Part shown: positions 43,478 to 52,825 of the stretch, piece after piece | How the letters are laid out: the number at the start of each line of letters is the position of its first letter | Numbering within the stretch: position 1 is the stretch's first letter | Assembly: GCF_007997035.1 (NCBI RefSeq) | Contig: NZ_VOSS01000068.1 | Span: 1-61,777 of the forward strand | Source: Ralstonia sp. TCR112 | Lineage (GTDB): Bacteria; Pseudomonadota; Gammaproteobacteria; Burkholderiales; Burkholderiaceae | Direction of reading: 5' to 3' | Length of the DNA stretch: 61,777 bases | Made by a program: the position numbers and the translations under genes | The notes under the pieces: generated by a model | Told to the model about the DNA's origin: nothing | Seen by the model: only the letters and a program-made list of their open reading frames with translations | Database searches by the model: none

Positions 43478-46400
43478 GCCAAGGTCGTTTCAACCTCTCG
43501 GCCCTGGCGGTGCGCGAGCGTGCCGTTACGCTGTTCCTCATCTGCCTCATCTCGCTGGCGGGGCTTATTTCGTTCTTCAAACTGGGCCGCGCGGAAGACC
43601 CGGCGTTTACGGTCAAGGTGATGAACATCGTCACTGTGTGGCCGGGCGCCACCGCGCAGGAAATGCAGGACCAGGTGGCTGAGAAGATCGAAAAGCGCAT
43701 GCAGGAGCTGCGCTGGTACGATCGCACGGAAACGTACACGCGGCCCGGTCTCGCGTTCACTACGCTAACGTTGCTCGATAGCACGCCACCATCGGAAGTG
43801 CAGGAGGAGTTCTATCAAGCGCGCAAGAAGGTCGGTGACGAGGTGGCCAACCTGCCGTCCGGCGTGATCGGACCCATCGTCAATGACGAATATTCGGACG
43901 TGACCTTTGCCCTGTTTGCACTGAAGGCACAGGGCGAGCCGCAACGTGCGCTCGCGCGCGATGCGGAGACGCTGCGCCAGCGCCTGCTGCACGTGCCAGG
44001 CGTGAAGAAGGTGAACATCATCGGCGAACAGTCCGAGCGCATCTACGTCGAGTTCTCACATGACCGGCTGGCGACGCTCGGCGTGAGCCCGCAAGACGTG
44101 TTTGCCGCGCTCAACAGCCAGAATGCACTGACGGCCGCCGGCTCGGTCGAAACGAAAGGGCCGCAGGTGTTCATCCGCCTGGATGGCGCGTTTGACGAGC
44201 TGCAGAAGATTCGCGATACGCCGGTGGTCTCGCAGGGCCGCACGCTGAAGCTCTCGGACATTGCCACTGTCAAGCGCGGTTATGAAGACCCCGCCACATT
44301 CATGGTGCGCAATGGCGGGCAGCCCGCGTTGCTGTTGGGCGTCGTCATGCGCGATGGATGGAACGGGCTCGATCTGGGCAAGGCACTCGACAAGGAAGTC
44401 GGCGCCATCAATGCGGACATGCCGCTCGGCATGAGTCTGACTAAGGTGACGGACCAAGCCGTCAACATCGCCGGTGCAGTCGACGAGTTCATGCTCAAGT
44501 TCTTTGCTGCGCTACTGGTGGTGATGCTGGTGAGCTTTATCAGCATGGGCTGGCGCGCAGGCCTTGTGGTGGCCGCAGCCGTGCCACTGACGCTCGCCGT
44601 GGTGTTTGTGGTCATGGCCGCGACAGGAAAGAACTTCGATCGCATTACCCTCGGGTCGCTGATCCTGGCGCTGGGCCTGCTAGTGGACGACGCGATCATC
44701 GCCATCGAAATGATGGTGGTGAAGATGGAAGAGGGCTACAGCCGCGTGGCCGCTTCGGCCTATGCGTGGAGCCACACCGCCGCGCCCATGCTGTCGGGCA
44801 CGCTGGTCACGGCCGTCGGCTTCATGCCCAACGGCTTTGCGCGATCCACGGCGGGTGAATACACCAGCAACATGTTCTGGATTGTCGGCATTGCGCTGAT
44901 TGCATCCTGGGTGGTCGCGGTGGTGTTCACGCCGTACCTGGGCGTGAAGATGCTGCCCGATTTCAAGAAGGTCGAAGGCGGCCACGATGCGATTTACGAC
45001 ACCCCGCGCTACAACCGCTTCCGAGTGCTGCTCGGGCGCGTGATTGCGCGCAAATGGCTAGTCGCGGGCGCGGTGGTGGGCCTCTTCGCCTTGGCCATTG
45101 CGGGCATGGCGGTGGTTAAGAAGCAGTTCTTCCCGATCTCGGATCGCCCAGAAGTGCTGGTCGAGGTGCAGATGCCTTATGGCACGTCGATCAACCAGAC
45201 CGACGCGGCGACCGCAAAGATCGAAGCCTGGCTCGCCAAGCAGAAGGAAGCCAAGATCGTGACGGCTTATATCGGCCAGGGCGCGCCGCGCTTCTATCTG
45301 GCGATGGGGCCGGAGCTGCCCGACCCCTCGTTCGCCAAGATCGTGATCCGCACCGACAGCCAGGAAGAGCGTGACATGCTGAAGCAGCGGCTACGTCAGG
45401 CGGTTGCAGATGGCCTGGCCCCGGGGGCGCGTGTACGTGTCACGCAGCTTGTGTTCGGGCCATATTCGCCGTTCCCCGTTGCCTATCGCGTCACTGGCAC
45501 GGATGCGGAAACGCTGCGGCGTATCGCTGCTGATGTGCAGCATGTCATGGACGCCAGCCCGATGATGCGCACGGTCAATACGGACTGGGGCACGCGCGTC
45601 CCCACGCTGCATTTCACCTTGCAGCAAGACCGTCTGCAAGCCGTTGGCCTGACTTCCAGTGCCGTCGCGCAGCAACTTCAATTTCTGCTCAACGGCGTTC
45701 CGGTGACGGCAGTGCGCGAAGACATCCGCACCGTGCAGGTGACGGCGCGCTCGGCCGGCAACGTGCGGCTCGACCCGGCCAAGGTCGGAGACTTCACGCT
45801 GGCCGGTGCCAATGGGCAGCGCATTCCCCTCTCGCAGATCGGCAAGATCGAGGTGCGCATGGAGGAGCCCATCATGCGCCGTCGCGACCGCATGCCGACC
45901 ATCACGGTGCGTGGCGATATTGCCGACGGTCTGCAACCGCCCGATGTGTCGACCGCCATCAGCAAGCAGCTTCAGCCCATCATCGAGAAGCTGCCGAGCG
46001 GATACCGCATTGAGCAAGCCGGTTCAATCGAAGAGTCGGGCAAGGCGACGAAGGCCATGCTGCCGCTGTTCCCTATCATGTTGGCCGTGACGCTGCTGAT
46101 CCTCATCTTCCAAGTGCGATCCATTCCGGCGATGGTGATGGTCTTCCTGACCAGTCCCCTCGGGCTGATCGGCGTGGTGCCGACGCTGATCCTGTTCGGC
46201 AAGCCGTTCGGCATCAACGCGCTGGTCGGCCTGATTGCGCTGTCAGGCATCTTGATGCGCAACACGCTGATCCTAATCGGTCAGATCCAGCACAACAAGG
46301 ATGAGGGGCTGGACCCGTTCAGGGCCGTCGTAGAGGCTACGGTGCAGCGAGCGCGTCCGGTGATCCTCACCGCCTTGGCCGCCATCCTCGCCTTTATTCC

Positions 46401-46596
46401 GCTCACCCATTCGGTGTTCTGGGGAGCACTGGCTTACACCCTGATTGGCGGCACGTTCGCAGGGACGATCCTGACGCTGGTGTTCTTGCCAGCCATGTAC
46501 TCCATCTGGTTCAGGATTGGGCCGGGCTATGCGACGAAGGCGCCGCCGGATCGGCATCAGACCGAACAACAGGCAGGGAGCCTTGTGCCGGAGTAA
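43474..46596 (+). CDS. RND family efflux permease
   Basis: 1040 residues, the usual size for a hydrophobe/amphiphile RND pump. Features: first membrane segment after RERAVTLFLICLISLAGL, two large periplasmic loops, membrane block beginning FFAALLVVMLVSFISMGW, and the proton-relay pair in LGLLVDDAIIAIEMM (TM4), then a mirrored second half. GTG start overlaps the adaptor stop. Substrates (drugs, solvents, phenolics) are unknown. With the adaptor and the outer membrane lipoprotein the tripartite system is complete. Confidence 0.95.
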   Translation: MSQGRFNLSALAVRERAVTLFLICLISLAGLISFFKLGRAEDPAFTVKVMNIVTVWPGATAQEMQDQVAEKIEKRMQELRWYDRTETYTRPGLAFTTLTLLDSTPPSEVQEEFYQARKKVGDEVANLPSGVIGPIVNDEYSDVTFALFALKAQGEPQRALARDAETLRQRLLHVPGVKKVNIIGEQSERIYVEFSHDRLATLGVSPQDVFAALNSQNALTAAGSVETKGPQVFIRLDGAFDELQKIRDTPVVSQGRTLKLSDIATVKRGYEDPATFMVRNGGQPALLLGVVMRDGWNGLDLGKALDKEVGAINADMPLGMSLTKVTDQAVNIAGAVDEFMLKFFAALLVVMLVSFISMGWRAGLVVAAAVPLTLAVVFVVMAATGKNFDRITLGSLILALGLLVDDAIIAIEMMVVKMEEGYSRVAASAYAWSHTAAPMLSGTLVTAVGFMPNGFARSTAGEYTSNMFWIVGIALIASWVVAVVFTPYLGVKMLPDFKKVEGGHDAIYDTPRYNRFRVLLGRVIARKWLVAGAVVGLFALAIAGMAVVKKQFFPISDRPEVLVEVQMPYGTSINQTDAATAKIEAWLAKQKEAKIVTAYIGQGAPRFYLAMGPELPDPSFAKIVIRTDSQEERDMLKQRLRQAVADGLAPGARVRVTQLVFGPYSPFPVAYRVTGTDAETLRRIAADVQHVMDASPMMRTVNTDWGTRVPTLHFTLQQDRLQAVGLTSSAVAQQLQFLLNGVPVTAVREDIRTVQVTARSAGNVRLDPAKVGDFTLAGANGQRIPLSQIGKIEVRMEEPIMRRRDRMPTITVRGDIADGLQPPDVSTAISKQLQPIIEKLPSGYRIEQAGSIEESGKATKAMLPLFPIMLAVTLLILIFQVRSIPAMVMVFLTSPLGLIGVVPTLILFGKPFGINALVGLIALSGILMRNTLILIGQIQHNKDEGLDPFRAVVEATVQRARPVILTALAAILAFIPLTHSVFWGALAYTLIGGTFAGTILTLVFLPAMYSIWFRIGPGYATKAPPDRHQTEQQAGSLVPE

Positions 46597-46854
46597 CGCC
46601 GACTAGAAAGCGTATGTGCTGGGCAGGTGTTTCAGTCAGAGGGGCTTAATTTCATTGAAGAAGATGATTGCCAAGTCGGAAGTACCTAGCGTGCTCGCTC
46701 TCGCACCGCTGACAGCTTCGCGTGCCACGACGGTCGCCCAGTTTGAGCGGAGCGCGCAAAGGGAATGCGAAAGGCCCGTGATGGGAAATGGGGCCCTTTG
46801 ATCCGCTCAGCGGCGGCATGCCGACCAGCACTCAGAATCAAGATGCCGGCACGA

Positions 46855-46973
46855 TGAGGCTCACGGTGCCTCAGACGTTGTGTTGAATTCCGCGTATGCA
46901 GCGGTAAATTTTGGCTCACGCCTGCCCCGTGTTACCTCCGTTCTCTCTCGACCTTAGGGGCAGGCGTTTTTTT
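46855..46973 (+). ncRNA. Candidate small RNA or long terminator
   Basis: A six-bp hairpin (TGAGGC/GCCTCA, about 46855-46872) is followed by a perfect 11-bp stem, ACGCCTGCCCC (46918-46928) with GGGGCAGGCGT (46957-46967), running into seven T residues. The large 28-base loop and the distance from the RND stop (over 300 bases) are unusual for a plain terminator. No promoter was identified, so RNA-gene status is speculative; the terminator itself is convincing. Confidence 0.4.
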
Positions 46974-47289
46974 ATTGATTGCATTCTGGAGTGACGGGCG
47001 CGGGAGCCTCGACACCCCCCCAGCTTTTTTATAGAGCGGGCCAACAAGCAGGGTGGTCCTAGGCTGGAAGCGGCCTGTGGAGCAGGACGTATCACTACAC
47101 CGATCGCCCGTTCCGGGCATCTACATCACACTCCCCGTGCTTGGATGAGCGTTCCTGTTGTCCTCCGTCGCGTCACTGCGATCTAGGAAGAACGGAACGG
47201 CCTGCCCGCAGCGACGGAGAACTCCTGCAGGATAAGTGACTGAAAACAAAGGAAAAGATGCTGAGGCTGCCGCCTTGATCGTCGAGGTA

Positions 47290-47451
47290 GTTCCAAATTG
47301 AGTGACTGAAGTTCCAAATGTCGAGATTCACTCAACGCTGAACCGGTAGGTCAGGATTTGCAGGCCTTCCCGGCCGAGTTGCTCGGCCAACGTTGAACTC
47401 GTGGTTCGCTTAACTTTGAACTATCCGCGTTTTGGTTCACGTAACTCTGAA
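47290..47451. mobile_element. Possible insertion-sequence end remnant
   Basis: GTTCGCTTAACTTTGAA (47404-47420) recurs as GTTCACGTAACTCTGAA (47435-47451), a 31-base period; a shorter pair GTTCCAAAT lies at 47290 and 47311. Repeated short units at an end are typical of IS21-like elements. No transposase coding sequence remains here. The assignment is by pattern only. Confidence 0.4.
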
Positions 47452-47677
47452 TTTTCGCGGGTGCCCGTCGGCCCTGGACGTCCTGATACAACCTCTCTGG
47501 AAATCCGACGCGCTAGGCGAGCGCAAGTCACAAGCTGCCTGCCCGCTCTCGGGATCGAAACAGTGGAAGAGAGCAGGGATTAGCCCACAACTGAGTGTGG
47601 AACTGTCCATGCCGCACAGCAAAAGAGGCTAGGCTTCGTATTCCGTCAACTGCTCGCCGCGGCCCGCGATGCGAAAC

Positions 47678-48571
47678 ATGCGTATTCCCCCAATGAAGGC
47701 GATCATCGCGTTCGAATCCGTCGCGCGGACGAAGAGCGTGAATCGCGCGTCCGAAGAGCTTGGCCTGACAGCGTCGGCTGTCAGCCACCAGATCAGCAAT
47801 CTGGAGGCGGCGATTGGCCAGCCTTTGTTCTTCCGGCAAGGGCGCGGCTTAGTACTGACGCCCGTAGGTGAGCAGTACTTGCGTGACATCACGGGGGCGC
47901 TTGCCGACCTGGGCCGCGCCACTGAGCGCGCCTCCAGCCGCGCCGAAGTTGAGATCTTGCGCGTGCACTCCAGCCCAAGCTTCGGCCTGATGTGGCTATT
48001 GCCCCGGCTCGCGGCGTTCCAGGAGGACCACAGCGACATCCGCTTGAATGTCTCGTGTTCGTATGAGGATGTCTCGTTTACCAGCGGCTTTTACGACATC
48101 GATATCCGCTATGGACACGCACATTGGCGCGACGTCCAGATCAAGACGCTGCGCGGCGAACGCATTGTCCCGCTGGCGTCGCCCGCATATCTAGACAAAC
48201 ACCCGGTGTCATCCCCGGAGGATTTGCTCGCGCATCGACTCATTCGATCCGAAACGCCGCTTGTGCAGTGGCAGCAGTGGTTCGCGCGTGTGGGCGTTGA
48301 ACACATGCATGTGGCGTTCGACTTTGCGTTCGACCGCTCATACATGTCGCTTGAGACCGCGGCACTCGGGCTTGGCGTGGCGTTGGAGAGCACGTTGCTG
48401 GCCTCGGTCCTCGTGGCGCAGGGGCGGCTGGCGCCAGTGTTTGGCGACGACCACGCGCTTGAGGTCGCTGGACACCACATCGTGTTTCCACCACAGAACG
48501 CCGACCTGCCCCGCGTGAAGCGCTTTCTTGCCTGGGTCGACCGGCAACTGACGCTGCATCCGACGACATAG
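47678..48571 (+). CDS. LysR family regulator, GcvA-like
   Basis: About 298 residues. The N-terminus (MRIPPMKAIIAFESVARTKSVNRASEELGLTASAVSHQISNLEAAIG) and effector domain (SSPSFGLMWLLPRLAAFQ, DIDIRYGHAHW) match the GcvA-like subgroup. It lies upstream of and co-oriented with the SDR, MFS and transketolase genes, its likely targets. Start could also be the ATG nine bases earlier; neither has a clear ribosome site. Confidence 0.88.
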   Translation: MRIPPMKAIIAFESVARTKSVNRASEELGLTASAVSHQISNLEAAIGQPLFFRQGRGLVLTPVGEQYLRDITGALADLGRATERASSRAEVEILRVHSSPSFGLMWLLPRLAAFQEDHSDIRLNVSCSYEDVSFTSGFYDIDIRYGHAHWRDVQIKTLRGERIVPLASPAYLDKHPVSSPEDLLAHRLIRSETPLVQWQQWFARVGVEHMHVAFDFAFDRSYMSLETAALGLGVALESTLLASVLVAQGRLAPVFGDDHALEVAGHHIVFPPQNADLPRVKRFLAWVDRQLTLHPTT

Positions 48572-48720
48572 CGCCGCAGGCTTGTGTGGTGCAGCGCACC
48601 AAGGCCGTCGCGGCCCATATCTGAAAATTTCTCAGCCATAGTTGAATCCAACTGCGTTGATCGAATCGTCTGCTGGAACAACACTGCAGCCAACAAGATT
48701 CCAACAAGCAGGAGACAACG

Positions 48721-49470
48721 ATGTTGCTCGAGAACAAGGTAGTCATCGTGACCGGGGCGGCCTCGCCCCGCGGTATCGGCAAGGCGACGGCGAAGGCGCT
48801 TGCTGCACACGGTGCACGGGTGGTGGTGCTGGATCTGCGGCTTGAAGATGCAGAGCAGGCGGCGCGCGATCTTGGGGACGGGCATCTGGGCCTCGCCTGC
48901 GATGTAACCGATCGCAGCGCCTGCGATGCCGCTGTGCAAGCCGCTCTCACCAAATACGACCGCATTGACGGTCTCATCAATAACGCCGGGATCACGCAGC
49001 CGCTGCGCACGCTGGACATCCAGGCCGGCAATTTCGATGCTGTGGTCGATGTGAACTTGCGCGGCACGCTCTATATGTCGCAGGCTGTGTTGCCGCACAT
49101 GAAGGCGCACAAGGGCGGCAGCATCGTCTGCATGTCGTCGGTATCCGCACAGCGTGGCGGCGGTATTTTCGGTGGCCCGCACTACAGCGCCGCAAAGGCG
49201 GGCGTGCTGGGGCTGGCCAAGGCCATGGCACGGGAATTTGGTGGCGACAATGTCCGCATCAACTCCATCACGCCGGGGCTCATCCAGACCGACATCACCG
49301 GGGACAAGCTCACGCCCGAGATGCGCGCGGAGATCATCAAGGGCATTCCGCTCGGCCGGCTTGGCGATGCGGCCGACGTTGCCAACGCGTGCCTGTTCCT
49401 CATCAGCGATCTGTCTGCCTACTTGACAGGCATCACGCTCGACGTGAACGGCGGCATGCTGATCCACTGA
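48721..49470 (+). CDS. SDR family oxidoreductase (FabG-like)
   Basis: 249 residues. VVIVTGAASPRGIGKATAKALAAHGA is the cofactor motif, with a two-residue insertion (SP) in the usual GASxGIG pattern; NNAGIT, SSVSAQRGG and YSAAKAGVLGLAKAMAREF complete the active site. The C-terminus YLTGITLDVNGGMLI is typical. AGGAGACAACG precedes the ATG. As first gene of the transporter/transketolase set it probably oxidises a polyol or sugar to the ketose used by the transketolase. Confidence 0.92.
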   Translation: MLLENKVVIVTGAASPRGIGKATAKALAAHGARVVVLDLRLEDAEQAARDLGDGHLGLACDVTDRSACDAAVQAALTKYDRIDGLINNAGITQPLRTLDIQAGNFDAVVDVNLRGTLYMSQAVLPHMKAHKGGSIVCMSSVSAQRGGGIFGGPHYSAAKAGVLGLAKAMAREFGGDNVRINSITPGLIQTDITGDKLTPEMRAEIIKGIPLGRLGDAADVANACLFLISDLSAYLTGITLDVNGGMLIH

Positions 49471-49562
49471 ACGACCCACACCGCCATGGCTGGCATACCG
49501 GCCGTGGACTTCTTCGAGACACATGCACCCGGGCCCACCCGGGGCACATGGTAGGAGACACC

Positions 49563-50888
49563 ATGACCACGAAGTTTGCATCGCCCTTGCCGGGCGACGA
49601 GTCGGCGCGCGCGGATGCGGCCACGTTCGAGTCCCGCACCTACGCCAAGGTTGCGCGTCGGCTCATTCCCTTCCTGATGATCTGTTACCTGGGCGCCTAT
49701 CTGGACCGCGTCAACGTGGGCTTCGCCAAGCTGCAGATGCTCAATGATCTGCGGTTCAGCGAGACGGTGTATGGCTTGGGCGCCGGCATTTTCTTTCTCG
49801 GCTACTTCCTCTTTGAAGTCCCGAGCAACGTGATCCTGCACAAGGTGGGCGCGCGCAATTGGCTGGCGCGCATCATGTTGACGTGGGCCGTCATCTCAGC
49901 GGGCTTTGCGTTCGTGAGCACGCCGACGTCGTTCTACGTGCTGCGCTTTCTGCTCGGGGTGGCCGAAGCGGGCTTCGCGCCGGGCGTCATCCTGTACATG
50001 ACGTACTGGTTCCCCTCGCAGCGCCGGGCCAAGGCATTGTCGATGTTCTTCATGGCGATTCCGTTAGCAGGCATCGTCGGCGGGCCGCTGTCGGGCTACA
50101 TCCTGCACACGTTTCACGATGTGGCTGGGTTGGCCGGCTGGAAGTGGCTGTTCCTGATCGAAGCCTTGCCGTCGCTGCTGCTGGGCGTGGCCATCCTGTT
50201 CTATCTCGACAACGGCATCGCACAGGCCAAGTGGTTGACTGACGCAGAGAAGATACTGCTTGAGCGCAACGTCGCCGGGGACAACGCACAGAAAACCGCG
50301 CATGGCTCGGTGGGCGCCTTCATTGCAGACCGCCGTCTGTGGCTGCTCGCCGCCATCTACTTCTGCGTGGTGCTTGGGCAATACGGGCTTACGTTCTGGC
50401 TGCCGACCCTGATCCGCAAGGCTGGCGTGGCGGATCCGCTGTGGGTGGGCGTGTTCACCGCCGTGCCGTATATCTGCGCCATCGTCGCGCTGCCGTTGAT
50501 TGGCATGAGCGCAGATCGCCGCCGCGAGCGCCGCCTGCATCTTGCTGTGCCGATGCTGGTGGCCGCCGCCGGATTCGCCGCACTGCCGCTGATTGGCAAC
50601 GTAGGCGCCGCGCTGGTCTGCCTGAGCATTGCTGCCGCCGGGATCCTGTCTTCGTCATCCCAGTTCTGGTCGTTGCCCACCGCCATGCTGGGCGGCATGT
50701 CGGCCGCTGCGGGCATCGCTGCCGTCAACTGCTTCGCCAACCTCGCAGGGTTCTTCTCCCCGGCCATTGTCGGCTGGCTCAACGATCTGACGGGTAAATC
50801 AACGGCCGGACTGATCTTCATCTCGTCGGCCATCGTACTTGGCGCCGTGCTGGTGTTCTTCGTGCCGGCGAAGACCGTCAACCGTTGA
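49563..50888 (+). CDS. MFS transporter, anion:cation symporter family
   Basis: 441 residues, about 12 membrane segments. Signature RRLIPFLMICYLGAYLDRVNVGFAKLQM, FFLGYFLFEVPSNVILHKVGARNWLARIM and AEAGFAPGVILYMTYWFP. The ATG at 49563 has AGGAG five bases upstream; the frame is open further upstream but overlaps the SDR gene. It lies between the SDR and the split transketolase and probably imports their substrate, most likely a sugar acid or polyol-type anion. Confidence 0.9.
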   Translation: MTTKFASPLPGDESARADAATFESRTYAKVARRLIPFLMICYLGAYLDRVNVGFAKLQMLNDLRFSETVYGLGAGIFFLGYFLFEVPSNVILHKVGARNWLARIMLTWAVISAGFAFVSTPTSFYVLRFLLGVAEAGFAPGVILYMTYWFPSQRRAKALSMFFMAIPLAGIVGGPLSGYILHTFHDVAGLAGWKWLFLIEALPSLLLGVAILFYLDNGIAQAKWLTDAEKILLERNVAGDNAQKTAHGSVGAFIADRRLWLLAAIYFCVVLGQYGLTFWLPTLIRKAGVADPLWVGVFTAVPYICAIVALPLIGMSADRRRERRLHLAVPMLVAAAGFAALPLIGNVGAALVCLSIAAAGILSSSSQFWSLPTAMLGGMSAAAGIAAVNCFANLAGFFSPAIVGWLNDLTGKSTAGLIFISSAIVLGAVLVFFVPAKTVNR

Positions 50889-50939
50889 GCCGGTGACTGT
50901 CTCTGTCGCCCGTGCTCCCGCTTCATCACAGGAACAATC

Positions 50940-51791
50940 ATGACTTCCACATCATTGCCACCAACCGACGCCGTGCCCCTGGCCGAGCGCGCTTACCGCA
51001 TCCGCCGCAACGCGCTCTTGATGGGCGAAGTGCAAGGCCAGGGCTACATCGGACAAGCGCTCGACATTGCCGACGTGCTGGCCGTTGCTTACTTCGGCGC
51101 CATGCGCTATCGGCCCGAAGACCCTGATTGGGAGGGCCGCGACCGCTTCCTGCTCTCCAACGGCCACTATGCGATCGCGCTCTATGCCGCGTTGCTCGAA
51201 GCCGGCATTCTGCCCGCCGAAGAGCTGGAGACGTACGGCAGTGACGATAGCCGCCTGCCGATGTCCGGCATGGCCAGCTATACGCCCGGCATGGAGATGT
51301 CTGGCGGCTCGCTCGGCCAGGGGCTCACGATTGCCGTCGGCCGCTGCCTCGGCCTCAAACGCAAGGGGTCCGACGCGTTCGTCTACACGCTGTTCTCAGA
51401 TGGCGAGCTGGACGAGGGTGCCGTGTGGGAGGGCCTGCTTTCCGCCGCGCACTGGAAGTTGGACAACCTGATCGCCGTGGTGGACGTGAACAACCAACAG
51501 GCCGACGGCCCGTCGACGCAGATCATGGCGTTTGAGCCGCTCCTGCCCAAGCTCGAAGCTTTCGGCTGGTTCACCCAGCGCGTGGATGGCAACGACATCG
51601 ATGCGGTCAAGGCGGCCTTCGATGCAGCGCGCGCGCACAAGGGTGCACAACCGCGCATGATCATCTGCGATACCCGCATGGGCTGCGGTGTTCCGTTCCT
51701 GGAGCAGCGCGAAAAGAATCACTTCATCCGCGTTGATGCGCACGAATGGCAGCTCGCGCTGCAAGCACTGGAAGCCGGGAGGACCGCATGA
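50940..51791 (+). CDS. Transketolase N-terminal subunit
   Basis: 283 residues, the thiamine-diphosphate pyrophosphate-binding half of a split transketolase. Conserved features: FLLSNGHYAIALYAALLEAG, GGSLGQGLTIAVGRCLGLKRKG, the ThDP/Mg motif SDGELDEGAVWEG ending in VDVNNQQADG. CAGGAACAATC precedes the ATG. Its stop overlaps the C-terminal subunit start by four bases. A single-chain housekeeping transketolase is presumably elsewhere; this pair is dedicated to the local pathway. Confidence 0.93.
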   Translation: MTSTSLPPTDAVPLAERAYRIRRNALLMGEVQGQGYIGQALDIADVLAVAYFGAMRYRPEDPDWEGRDRFLLSNGHYAIALYAALLEAGILPAEELETYGSDDSRLPMSGMASYTPGMEMSGGSLGQGLTIAVGRCLGLKRKGSDAFVYTLFSDGELDEGAVWEGLLSAAHWKLDNLIAVVDVNNQQADGPSTQIMAFEPLLPKLEAFGWFTQRVDGNDIDAVKAAFDAARAHKGAQPRMIICDTRMGCGVPFLEQREKNHFIRVDAHEWQLALQALEAGRTA

Positions 51792-52789
51792 GCAGCACCA
51801 TCATCAACAAGCCCAAGCTGAAGACCTCCGCAATGATCGCCTCCATTGCGGGCGAGGGCCAGGCAACACGTTCGGCGCCGTTCGGCCACGCGCTGGCCGA
51901 GTTGGCGCGCGTAAAGCCGAACGTCGTCGGCATGACCGCGGACCTGGGCAAGTACACCGATCTGCACATCTTCGCCAAGGAATTCCCCGACCGCTACTAC
52001 CAGATGGGCATGGCCGAGCAACTGCTCATGGGCGCTGCCGCCGGGCTGGCTAACGAAGGCGCCCAGCCGTTTGTGACGACCTACGCTGTCTTCGCCACGC
52101 GTCGCGCATACGACTTCATGCACCAGACGATTGCCGAAGACAACCTGGACGTGAAGATCGTCTGCGCGCTGCCTGGGTTGACCACCGGGTACGGGCCGAG
52201 CCACCAGGCTGCAGAAGACCTCGCGCTGATGCGCGCCATGCCCAACATGACCGTCATCGACCCGTGCGACGCGCTGGAGATCGAGCAGATGGTGCCGGCC
52301 ATTGCAGCGCATGCCGGGCCGGTCTATGCGCGCCTGCTGCGCGGCAACGTGCCGGTGGTGCTTGACGAATACGGCTATCAGTTCGAACTGGGCAAGGCCA
52401 AGCTGCTGCGCGACGGCGCCGAGGTGCTCGTCATCTCGTCGGGCATCATGACGATGCGCGCGCTCGAAGTCGCCAAGGCATTGCAAAGCGATGGCATTGG
52501 CGTGGGAGTGCTACACGTGCCGACGATAAAACCGCTCGACACCGAAACCATTCTGCGTGAGGCGGGGCGCTCCGGACGGCTCGTGGTGGCGGCAGAGAAC
52601 CACACCGTGATCGGCGGGCTGGGCGAGGCGGTCGCGGGCACGTTGATGCGCGCCGGCGTCAGCGTGCCGTTCCGCCAGGTGGGACTGCCGGATGCGTTCC
52701 TGGATGCCGGTGCACTGCCGACGCTGCATGACCGCTACGGCATTTCCACCAATGTCATGGCATCCACGATTCGGGGATGGCTGGACTAA
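51788..52789 (+). CDS. Transketolase C-terminal subunit
   Basis: 333 residues, pyrimidine-binding plus C-terminal domains of the split transketolase. RSAPFGHALAELARVKPNVVGMTADLGKYT, the catalytic glutamate region MGMAEQLLMGAAAGLANEG, PFVTTYAVFATRRAYDFM, and a C-terminal domain with VISSGIMTMRALEVAKAL and AAENHTVIGGLGEAVA. Coupled to the N subunit by ATGA overlap. Substrate preference cannot be read from the sequence. A bidirectional terminator follows. Confidence 0.93.
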   Translation: MSSTIINKPKLKTSAMIASIAGEGQATRSAPFGHALAELARVKPNVVGMTADLGKYTDLHIFAKEFPDRYYQMGMAEQLLMGAAAGLANEGAQPFVTTYAVFATRRAYDFMHQTIAEDNLDVKIVCALPGLTTGYGPSHQAAEDLALMRAMPNMTVIDPCDALEIEQMVPAIAAHAGPVYARLLRGNVPVVLDEYGYQFELGKAKLLRDGAEVLVISSGIMTMRALEVAKALQSDGIGVGVLHVPTIKPLDTETILREAGRSGRLVVAAENHTVIGGLGEAVAGTLMRAGVSVPFRQVGLPDAFLDAGALPTLHDRYGISTNVMASTIRGWLD

Positions 52790-52794
52790 CAAAA

Positions 52795-52825
52795 ACGCCT
52801 CCGCCCGTCGGTGGAGGCGTCTTTG
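52795..52825. terminator. Bidirectional terminator
   Basis: ACGCCTCC and GGAGGCGT form an eight-bp stem extended by GCC/GGT, with T-rich sequence on both sides (TCTTTG right, and five T on the complementary strand). It separates the transketolase transcript from the minus-strand fragment ending at 52826. Confidence 0.8.

Larger units (their letters stand above)
46597..47677. other. Gene-poor stretch with remnants
   Basis: About 1.08 kb. Frames of 60-100 codons exist but none looks like protein or has a ribosome site. It holds a hairpin pair ending in a strong terminator (46855-46973), and between about 47280 and 47460 short direct repeats that resemble insertion-sequence ends. The base composition is less GC-rich than the flanks. 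Confidence 0.5.

Noticed and set aside
46616-46801. Short plus-strand frame after the RND pump
   Set aside because: 61 codons with no ribosome site or protein-like pattern.
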